Below are positions 58,401 to 64,000 of a stretch of DNA of 64,000 nucleotides, piece by piece. The position numbers and the translations under genes were made by a program. Under the pieces are notes generated by a model. It ran no database searches, was not told the origin of the DNA, and saw only the letters and a list, made by a program, of their open reading frames with translations. The stretch comes from Bombyx mori (lineage: Eukaryota > Arthropoda > Insecta > Lepidoptera > Bombycidae), in NCBI RefSeq assembly GCF_030269925.1, contig NC_085121.1, forward strand, positions 10,743,501 through 10,807,500. Reading direction: 5' to 3'. Position 1 is the first letter of the stretch; each line of letters opens with the position of its first letter.

Positions 58401-59052
58401 GAAGTTTAATAGAGTATGAACAATAGCGTTTTTTTAGTATTATACCAGCATACTGCGATCGTCGACTAACATTTAGATACCACCATCCAGCCTAGTTCTG
58501 GCGTTAAGTCATGCGTTTCGTTTTCAAGGGAAGCCCTAAAACTTATGAATGTCTCAAGGTAAGTGACGGCATTCACCTTGTGATAGCTCCGGTGACCACT
58601 TTACACTAGGTGATTCGTAACCTAGATCATTCAGATACGTCATAAAAGTATATTTAAATAAAGCTTATAGCGAAGTGCACTCAGTTGTTTCACAAAATGT
58701 TAGCGGATTTTTTTTGTGGTATCTATCCAGTTTTCCGAAAAGGAAACTGCCAACAGAATGGATACCAACTTAAAATACAGTTTTGGCTTTGGCAGAATTT
58801 GGTCTACATCCAATATGTTATACGTTAGCCCCAAATGTTATGGTCTGTTCGTTTCGATTGATATTACGATATGTCCCGTGTGACAGAGCATATCAGCTGT
58901 GTCCGGACGAAGATGAGGAAGAAGAAGAAGAAGGTCGGGAGGTTGCCGAAGGCTCCGGGTCGGGCGAGCCTGGCGAGGACAGCGGCGACGAGGACGAACC
59001 ACCAGACGACGAGCCCCGACGTCTGCAGCCCCACGCGCTCTCCGGAGTCTGA
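31420..59052 (+). CDS. faf: Fat facets / USP9X deubiquitinase, 48 coding exons, 2467 aa
   Basis: A giant cysteine protease (C19/USP) that removes ubiquitin from substrates; in Drosophila it acts in endocytic Notch signalling and eye patterning (family knowledge). Exons: 31420-31461, 32222-32351, 33493-33712, 34604-34759, 34856-35054, 36198-36353, 37036-37189, 38497-38648, 39033-39290, 39809-39907, 40708-40850, 40935-41155, 41654-41784, 41858-42054, 42137-42239, 42566-42734, 43099-43345, 43420-43570, 43645-43764, 45232-45363, 45439-45537, 45610-45758, 45985-46098, 46174-46282, 47037-47190, 47741-47871, 48457-48663, 49060-49221, 49764-50001, 50228-50395, 51300-51373, 51465-51577, 51660-51833, 51956-52097, 52181-52334, 52982-53129, 53216-53336, 53439-53575, 53651-53816, 54300-54409, 54492-54676, 55271-55461, 55555-55647, 55755-55921, 56280-56511, 57218-57421, 57939-58054, 58887-59052. 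Sum 7404 nt, all phases agree. Human USP9X is about 2570 aa. Exon 25 is the least certain boundary. Intron 14 is GC-AG. Start [19 protein letters not shown]; the acidic tail ends HALSGV. Confidence 0.95.
31985..32145 (+). pseudogene. LINE 3'-end remnant upstream of faf exon 2
   Basis: Encodes in shifted frames [16 protein letters not shown], then [16 protein letters not shown], resembling the end of RTE-like LINE ORFs. It is short and frame-broken, ending about 75 bp before exon 2. Confidence 0.45.
32683..32766 (+). mobile_element. Bm1-like SINE tail fragment
   Basis: Contains GGCAATGGGCTCTGATGACC, ACACCAAGTGGGCCATGAGC and AGCAATAGAAGAAA, the decayed 3' end of the SINE. It lies in faf intron 2. 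Confidence 0.5.
32790..33075 (-). repeat. LINE 3'-end-type repeat
   Basis: Minus copy of the family at 2015-2302: TTTTTTATCTCTACCTAAAC, AGAATCTACCACCGGATCG and CCACTGAGAAGATCGGACG. It lies in faf intron 2. Confidence 0.5.
35286..35663. mobile_element. 378-bp element with TGGAGTTTACT ends and GC-rich core
   Basis: Begins TGGAGTTTACT and ends with the exact inverse AGTAAACTCCA. The core (about 35438-35575) is CpG-rich and contains a perfect 14-bp inverted repeat, TTGGCTCCTGATTG ... CAATCAGGAGCCAA, whose arms carry CCAAT motifs on both strands. A GT microsatellite precedes it. The TG...CA ends allow a solo LTR or a MITE; no clear target duplication is visible. It lies in faf intron 5. Confidence 0.5.
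35936..36124 (-). mobile_element. Decayed Bm1-like SINE, minus
   Basis: Contains ACCGGAGCCCATAGACATC, CCGCCACCCACCTTAAGACA and CGAAGCGCATTACTTATTCA. It lies in faf intron 5, about 75 bp upstream of exon 6. Confidence 0.65.
36616..36855 (+). mobile_element. MITE copy C (31-bp-TIR family)
   Basis: Starts ATCGACGCTTGAAAGCCAAA and ends TTGCCTTTCAAGCGTAGAT, with the same orientation and interior as copy B. It lies in faf intron 6. Confidence 0.7.
37753..37797. repeat. GC-rich hairpin
   Basis: GTAGCTGCCAAGGGGCG and CGCCCCTCGGCTGCTAC form a 17-bp stem with two mismatches around an 11-base loop. It lies in faf intron 7, otherwise about 1.3 kb of AT-rich DNA. Confidence 0.55.
39955..40150 (+). mobile_element. 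Head half of a decayed Bm1-like SINE
   Basis: Contains GACCTAAGGGATAAGACG (A-box region), CACAGTTCAGATCCTGG (decayed B box) and AATTTTAATTTGCATAATTA. Its tail part appears to resume at about 40400-40480, after the LINE fragment. It lies in faf intron 10. Confidence 0.55.
40150..40385 (+). pseudogene. LINE C-terminal fragment with triplet tail
   Basis: Reads [20 protein letters not shown], then [19 protein letters not shown] and a stop at about 40348, the extreme C-terminus of a non-LTR retrotransposon polyprotein. It is followed by a (GAT)n tail at about 40360-40377. It is inserted within the SINE above. Confidence 0.65.
40475..40665 (-). repeat. LINE 3'-end-type repeat
   Basis: Minus copy of the 2015-2302 family: TTTTTTTCTCTACCTAATCG, GTGAGCTCACGG and CACTGAGAAGATCCGGC. 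It lies just before faf exon 11. Confidence 0.5.
41169..41360 (-). mobile_element. Internally deleted Bm1-like SINE
   Basis: The tail and adjoining body (to GCGCCACCCACC at about 41280) are joined directly to the tRNA-like head (CGCCTGCGGGATTCAAACAC ... GACGTCTTATCCTTTAGCC). About 240 bp of body are missing. It lies in faf intron 12, starting about 14 bp after exon 12. Confidence 0.75.
41370..41615 (+). mobile_element. Bm1-like SINE, opposite orientation to its neighbour
   Basis: Contains TTACTGGTGGTAAGACCTCT, CGGGTAGGTACCACCGCCCT and the A-rich tail at about 41604. It is placed head-to-head with the deleted copy and ends about 40 bp before exon 13. Confidence 0.8.
42770..43006 (-). mobile_element. 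Bm1-like SINE, body and tail
   Basis: Contains CACAGCCCACCTGGTGTTAA, CGAAACGCATTACTGCTTCA and GGTACCTACCTGTGCGGACT. It is antisense to faf, in intron 16, about 35 bp after the exon 16 donor. Confidence 0.8.
43099..43570 (+). other. faf: Ubiquitin-like domain of faf (exons 17-18)
   Basis: Residues about 870-976 contain [20 protein letters not shown], then [19 protein letters not shown] and KTLIVAKV after the junction. This matches the beta-grasp UBL segment known between the helical repeats and catalytic domain of USP9X. It is followed by a Ser-rich linker in exon 19 ([15 protein letters not shown]). Confidence 0.8.
44278..45221 (+). mobile_element. GAAGTGAAACTT-family element copy 2, expanded by a tandem array
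   Basis: Shares both ends with 28676-28989: GAAGTGAAACTTCCTTATCG on the left; AAGTTTCACTTC, GTACACTAGTACACGCACAC and a T run on the right. Between GCGCCATCT and TTTGTATTCATG it holds about 680 extra bp: three tandem units (starts near 44371, 44610, 44821), each opening TTAACGGC(T/G)GTATGTTCTG and closing GTACCAGGGTATTATGAT. The units carry CATGTCTC(A/C)AGGTGG and CCACTTAATA..CACGTGGA, which resemble the SINE 3' body. It fills most of faf intron 19. Confidence 0.65.
47851..47960 (+). repeat. Perfect 55-bp tandem duplication across faf exon 26 donor
   Basis: Units 47851-47905 and 47906-47960 are identical. Each holds the last 21 coding bases of exon 26, the donor CAA/GTAAGT and 29 further intron bases. 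Use of the second donor would read through an in-frame TGA, so the first must be used for full-length protein. Confidence 0.9.
48290..48390 (-). repeat. Second short dispersed repeat fragment
   Basis: Contains GCCCACCTGATGGTGAGTGG, TTACCGTCGTTCATGGACGT and GCAATGCCATGGGCAGAGCC. I recognise this as a common lepidopteran repeat distinct from Bm1, but cannot name it. It lies in faf intron 26. Confidence 0.4.
48752..49014 (+). mobile_element. Bm1-like SINE with internal CAT microsatellite
   Basis: Contains TACTGGAGGACCTCTTATGA, CCGCGCGGGTAGGTGCCGCC, then a (CAT)n insertion at about 48860-48877, and the tail ending in AAAAAAAA. It lies in faf intron 27. Confidence 0.75.
50506..50950 (-). mobile_element. 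Full-length Bm1-like SINE
   Basis: The A-rich tail at 50506, the body, and the tRNA-like head (GCGGGATTCGAACACCGGTG and CGTCTTATCCTTTAGGCCAC on plus) are complete. It is antisense to faf, in intron 30. Confidence 0.87.
52494..52937 (-). mobile_element. Full-length Bm1-like SINE near faf exon 36
   Basis: Same layout and orientation as 50506-50950, with a slightly decayed head (GCGAGATTGAAACACCG). The head end lies about 45 bp before the exon 36 acceptor, so it overlaps the region where the branch point should be. Confidence 0.87.
53846..53905 (+). mobile_element. Possible piggyBac-type terminus
   Basis: TTAACACTTTGCCGTCAGCA follows a T-rich stretch and looks like a TTAA plus piggyBac-like inverted repeat, continuing CGCTGGGCGTCGACAGCGC. 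No partner end is seen, so this is a weak call. It lies in faf intron 39. Confidence 0.25.
56955..57070 (-). mobile_element. Decayed SINE-like fragment
   Basis: GGGCCCACCTGATGTTGAGT and GCGGCACCCCACCTTGGGAC resemble a diverged Bm1-type 3' body in minus orientation. It lies in faf intron 45. Confidence 0.4.
57433..57868 (-). mobile_element. Full-length Bm1-like SINE upstream of faf exon 47
   Basis: A complete copy with tail TTTTTTTGTTACTTAGATGG and head GCGGGATTCGAACACCGTTG ... ATCCTTTAGGCCACGACGAC. It begins only about 12 bp after the exon 46 donor and ends about 70 bp before the exon 47 acceptor, so it makes up most of intron 46. Confidence 0.88.
58470..58635 (+). mobile_element. Decayed Bm1-like SINE
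   Basis: TTAAGTCATGCGTTTCGTTT, ATGTCTCAAGGTAAGTGACG and CGGTGACCACTTTACACTAG are recognisable but diverged. It lies in faf intron 47. Confidence 0.5.
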
Positions 59053-62000
59053 ATGTGCTCGCTCTAAATGCACTTATCACGTGTCCACCGTGTGTGACTG
59101 TTTGCCTGCATGTCCTGCGGACTGACCCGGAGCTGCTGTGTGAGAATGAAATTCGCCGAGTTTTTGTTAGAGATACGGTGTCGGCCCCGAGGGCTTGATG
59201 TTGTTGCGTGAGGACTCGACAGTCTCGGCTTTATTGCACTTTGTATTCTGTGATGTAAGCCCGCACGCCTCCATCCCGACGGGAATGCGTTTTAGTCCCT
59301 CATAGAACTTAATTTCGCTTTAAAAGTAAATATTTTATTAATTTCTATGGGAACGTTCCATGAGAGCTTTTTCGAAATAGAATAATTTAAATTTGGTTCC
59401 TTCAAAAGTTTGTATCGTTAAAAGATTAATTCTAAAACATTAATGGGAAATCATTGGACATGGAACGTTATAATTTTAAAAGTATTATTTATTACATTAG
59501 AGTACAACAGGTGATTTTGCATTTTTTTGAAAATTTTGTTACTAAATTTGTACATGACCACATTATTGATATTTGTCAAAGGCTTACAGAATTCATTATA
59601 TGAAAAGGTTAGTCAGTTTTAATGGTCATAATATTAAGCTATTTCGTTGTACATTTAAATTAGAAACGAATATTAGTTTAAATAAGTTGATCGTCAATTG
59701 TATACAGTCTTTAAAACTTTGCTTTTGCGTAATACTATACCTTTTTTTTTACTATTTCACTGAATATATTTACCTACTATTTTATTAAACTGGAAATAAA
59801 ACATCACCAAACTCTACACAATAGCTCCGTAACAGATAATTTTTTTATTAATAATATAGAACACCGTCTGTAAATATGAGAAAAACCGAGGTCATGTGCA
59901 TTTTATTCTGGCCTAATAAAAAAAGGAAAAACGTTTTTGTTTAATATGTAACGAAATTTTAGTCTGTAATTTGAATAAAAAAATGTGAAAATAGATATAG
60001 GGTGATGAAACTGCTAGTCTAACAGGAAATTGTTGCCACTATATCAATGTTCTGCTTTGTATGATAATGTGTTATTTATTTTTATATTTCACGTTGTATA
60101 AATGTTCTCTTTTAATTTAATTTAGATTTAATGTTCGAGCTACCAGGCTGTAAACTGTGTTAATATTTATCACACAACCAATCACCATTGTAATATAAAT
60201 GTTAAATTGTAATCTTTTCATTTCATACAAATTATTGTTTAACGTATTTTTTTATTTGTACCACCGTTGTATATAAGAGTATCTTTTATCATTTTCAAAG
60301 CACTAAAAATCGATTGGACCATTATTATTCTCGTTGTAGTGGCTGCGTGAATCGAGTGCCTTAATTTATTTTTATTTGCTCAATGCTTGCACTTTAAAGT
60401 CTAACAATGCTTTTATTTTGACGAAACTGATAGATTGGTACTAATTAATTTTGACTAAGTGTAGTTTCAATAAATTATCAATACTTGTCTAACTACGTAC
60501 GGTTAATCCACTAAATGCTTATCATTATATTCGATTAAAATTATACAAATGAGTCGGACAGCCCCATACATCACGTTGGAGCCGGTATCCATTCGTATAG
60601 AATATTAATGAAATCTATTAGAATAATATTAGTGAAGACTGTCACCATTTTCATTTGAACTTAGATGCTGTGGGTAACTAACTAGATGGAATACATTCTT
60701 ATGATTGAATTTTACGAACAGTGTCATAAAATACAGGATTATCTTTACCATTCGTGGGTTGACAATGTTTTGAATAACATTGTCCCCACTTTATACGGAA
60801 AAATCGTAGGAAATTCTTAGTGTTTATTGTCGACAGCGCTAGTGGAGTGGTAACAAAAATTCGATTGCAACATCTTTTGTAAACAAAAGACTCGCTACGT
60901 TTTATAAAGTTTTTTTTTTACTTTTCTTAAACCAATTTACGTTGTAACTTGGTGAATGATAACATAAAGAAGGCGCGTTATAGTTATTGTGCATTAAAGG
61001 TGTCGTAGAAAGGTCTAGTAGTTAATATAAAAATCACTGTACCTTGATGTCCGAGGTCATACGTGTATAATAAACACAAAACGTGTGTGATGCGACTGCT
61101 GTGTATTAAAAAACTATTATAGATATTATTTGTGAAAAATAGCAAAGTTTGTAAACAGACACTATGAATTAAATTCCAATTGAGAAGAAATTACGTTCAC
61201 ATTTGTAACACGTGGTGGCAAGCTAACGGGGACTGCACTCCAACGATCACTGTGGATAAATAAATGATAGATCGATACTAATTGGTTTCGTCTAAATTTG
61301 TTTAGATCGCATCATTTTAATTCGCGTATATATATAAATATATATACACGCTTTATTTACTATATGATTATTAAGTTCGAAGTGCAGACCGTTAGAGTGA
61401 TATATAGACATCTCAAAGTTTAAAGTGAAATTACAACTAAACTATCTAATGTAGGATTACTATCAAGTTCAACGATATTTAATTAAATTTTAAATCACGA
61501 TCAAATTTCAAATTGCGGATTGTCCAATAATGTACTCTGAAACTTGCAATGCAACTTGGCTGTGTGTAGTTTGTCGTACAGTTTGAAGATTTGGCAAACT
61601 TAGATAAAACATTTGTATCGGTCTGTATTACAGCCGAAGTCAAAATTATGGCAATACAACAGTGTTTTAGGGGTACGTATTTATTCTATGCTTTAACCAT
61701 TAACAGGCGTAATCGCTATTTGTATTTTTTATAGGATACTTAACATAGTAGTAACTATGAGTGAAAAACTGGGCGGTAAATGCTTACTGTTGTTGATGTT
61801 ATTACCAAAGATGGCGCTCTAGACAAGGGTGTTAGGTGACCCTTTTTTTTAAATAGCTTAATGAATTAAATGGAGTATCTTTTATAAAAGCAAGTTTATA
61901 ATGTTATGTTGAGTGGAGATGTAATGTGATTGAATTTAGATTTAGTAGAAGTATAATGACGAATGGTATTTTCAAATAAAATCCACCGCTTAAACTAGTT

Positions 62001-62852
62001 GGTATACATAATAGGCTATCATTCATGTAACGAATACAAGCAAAATCATCTGCATGCCGAATGCGTATAAGTATGTAAAAAACGAATATAAAAGTACAGA
62101 AAAACAATCAGACCAAGCATTACTAACAACTGGCATGCGAGCAATCCGAAATTCTGCATTTTTCATTAAGTGTGAAGATCATAAAAACTTTAATAATGTA
62201 TTGATAGAATTAAGATCAGTTGAGTTTTGTAACATTTCTATGTCAAAATAATATATTAATAAAATGGCATTTGACATAAACGGTGGATGCTAAAAAGCAT
62301 TCAATCAGATATGATATTAAAAATCAAGGAATAAATTAAAAAACAAATATGTATTGTTTTATTTTTACTAAGTATTAACACATTTGTATTGTAGATGTAT
62401 ACCGATGGGCTCTGGTAACTACTTTTATCAGGTGGGCCGTAAGCTCTTCCACGCCTTCTTAAGTAATATAAACAAAGAAGTTGCCTTGCAGGGCAATCCT
62501 TGAAGCTATTGTGGACCATGGAAGGAAATATGTGTGTGCATTGTCAGTGCAACCACGACCACTGATAACAATGTCAATAGTACAGTAATTTTTATTTTAA
62601 AACACATTGCAAATTCTAATTTCAGTCTGTGACTAAAACCTAATTATTATGACTAACTTCAATGTTTAATTTTACCGTTAGGACTTTGTACATATTTACG
62701 TTGTTACAAATTGTGCGACCCATGACCCCATTAATTTTGTTGATAAAATGAAGACAAAAGAGCTTATCTCCATTAATTATAATTATTTAGGACGTCAAAG
62801 CATCTATTAAGATACTTATTATGTAATAGAGCTCGCAGCGTTTTCGGGAATA
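59053..62852. other. faf 3' UTR and faf-HAO intergenic DNA
   Basis: AT-rich. Candidate faf polyadenylation signals include AATAAA at 59795-59800 and another near 59975. There is a (TA)n stretch near 61327-61350. A Bm1-like tail fragment lies at about 62385-62475. Short frames here have no recognisable homology. The HAO promoter should lie just before 62853. Confidence 0.5.
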
Positions 62853-63217
62853 ATGGAAAAGTATATAAGTGTTAAAGATTTAGAAGAAGCGGCCCTGAAA
62901 CGTCTTCCAAAATCGGTGAGAGATTATTATAGCAGTGGTGCTACAGAAGAACAGACACTAGGAGAAAACAAAAACGCCTTTCAAAGGTTTGTGTATTGTT
63001 ATTACATAATAGCTTCATCTAGTATAGAATCTAGATTAAAAGAATAATATTATAAAAATTTATAGGCTGCGAATAAGCCCCAAGTGCTTAGTGGGTGTAA
63101 ATAATTGTGACCTTCGAACAACAGTGCTTGGAAATGAAATCTCAATGCCTATTGGTATATCTGCTACTGCGATGCAGCGCATGGCACACCCTGACGGAGA
63201 ACTTGCTAATGTTAAAG
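62853..63217 (+). CDS. HAO1: 2-hydroxyacid oxidase (HAO/glycolate oxidase), partial: exons 1-2
   Basis: FMN-dependent peroxisomal enzyme oxidising glycolate or related 2-hydroxyacids to 2-oxoacids with H2O2 release (family knowledge). Exon 1, 62853-62986, encodes MEKYISVKDLEEAALKRLP, then KSVRDYYSSGATEEQTLGEN; exon 2, 63066-63217, continues RLRISPKCLVGVNNCDLRTT, then GNEISMPIGISATAMQRMA and HPDGELANVK. The DYYSSGA and P-[IV]-x(3)-ATAMQRMAH-x-DGE motifs are those of the N-terminal FMN-binding part. Exon 2 ends in phase 1 and the next exon is not in the window, so about 95 of the usual 370 residues are seen. HAO1 versus HAO2 cannot be decided. Confidence 0.9.
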
Positions 63218-64000
63218 GTTAGTGATCTTCAATATGTAATACAATTTCAGGGTGAGTGTCTAGATCTAGATTTGAGCAACTTAGTTGACAACTCTCAAAA
63301 CTTTCTATCTGTAATTGGATGCTATCCATCAGATCTGGATTATCGACAATCTGAAAGTCCTTTTGTTTACAAATGGAAGTAACTAGACTAACTGTAAGAC
63401 ATGATATCTAACAGGAGCTCACAATAATAATTATATTTCACAAATGTTCAATTTATTTTTGATACAGTGCTATTCAAAATTGCAAACGGTTATGATTAGG
63501 TTAATAATATTTACAAGCACAGCCGTGCTCTTTAAAAGGGGTAGCCCTCCCAACACCACAGCTAGTACCTCGTCACGATTTACGCATCCGACCCAGGTGA
63601 CCGGGTAATGTAAAACCGCCGTCACCCGAAACATGTCTTGTCGGATCCCCCGGATACTCTCTCGGTGCTTTTAGGCCCCTCAAGCACAGGTCACCGTCCT
63701 CGTCGAACTCGACAGTGAACTAACCCAAAAACGGTCCACTGAGTTTCTCGCCGGATCTTCTTAATGGGTCACGATTCCGATCCGGTGGCCGATTCTGCGA
63801 AGCACTACTCTTCCTAGGGCAAGTGCTAGCAAATTATCTCAGGTTGAACCCGTGAGCTCACCTACCCGTCAGGGCGTAGCTGGAATAGCCCCATAAGCCA
63901 ACAGCGAATAGGTAGGAAAAAAATATTTACTGCTTCTATTACATATTTGCTTTACTTTGTACAGCTTAATGTATTTTTTTTTTATAACTACTTAGTCTGG
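63218..64000. other. HAO intron 2 with LINE-end repeat
   Basis: The longest copy of the 2015-2302 repeat family lies at about 63520-63925 on plus (CTCGTCACGATTTACGCATC, CCACTGAGTTTCTCGCCGG, GTGAGCTCACCTACCCGTCA) and ends in a short A run at about 63916. No coding exon is recognised before the window edge. Confidence 0.5.

Noticed and set aside
59573..62519. Short frames between faf and HAO
   Set aside because: AT-rich, without homology, motif or plausible splice context.
1..64000. CRISPR arrays, bacterial operons, phage or rRNA genes
   Set aside because: None found; the split genes and SINEs show animal nuclear DNA.

Overview
The window is nuclear DNA of a lepidopteran insect, very probably a silkworm (Bombyx). 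It is AT-rich, the genes are split into many short exons with GT-AG introns, and introns and intergenic DNA are crowded with short transposons. More than a dozen copies of one tRNA-derived SINE match what I know as silkworm Bm1. This species assignment is from memory of the repeat families, not from a search.

Five protein genes are present. From left to right: (1) a gamma-tubulin complex component 3 gene (GCP3/Grip91) on the minus strand, 19298 down to 205, 17 coding exons, 818 codons; (2) DTWD1, a tRNA acp3U synthase, on the plus strand, 20816-21810, two exons, 307 codons; (3) ebi/TBL1, a WD40 corepressor subunit, on the minus strand, 28395 down to 22953, eight exons, 507 codons; (4) fat facets/USP9X, a giant deubiquitinase, on the plus strand, 31420-59052, 48 coding exons, 2467 codons; (5) the first two exons of an FMN-dependent 2-hydroxyacid oxidase (HAO/glycolate oxidase) on the plus strand from 62853, running off the right edge. 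For the four complete genes every splice phase agrees and the summed exon length is divisible by three (2457, 924, 1524 and 7404 nt with stop), which strongly supports the hand-built models. GCP3/DTWD1 and ebi/faf are divergent pairs; DTWD1/ebi are convergent. The genes are housekeeping or signalling genes (microtubule nucleation, tRNA modification, ubiquitin control, peroxisomal oxidation) with no obvious shared pathway; ebi and faf both touch ubiquitin-dependent signalling, but their adjacency is probably incidental.

The accessory content is transposons. I find a PIF/Harbinger-like element with a TAA target duplication ending about 14 bp from a GCP3 splice donor; a 1.58-kb terminal-inverted-repeat element whose empty site is preserved 3 kb away; a hAT-like insertion with an 8-bp duplication inside a dead RTE-type LINE; foldback elements, one interrupted by another element, in GCP3 intron 7 and the ebi-faf promoter interval; three Helitron-like pieces; three copies of a 31-bp-TIR MITE; and several LINE remnants. 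Two places show mobile or repeated DNA touching the faf splice machinery: a perfect 55-bp tandem duplication across an exon-intron boundary, and a transposon whose T-rich end forms an acceptor tract. faf also contains one GC-AG intron. No CRISPR array, bacterial operon or true tRNA/rRNA gene is present, and I see no wholly new biological system. The most unusual observations concern how repeats have rebuilt introns.
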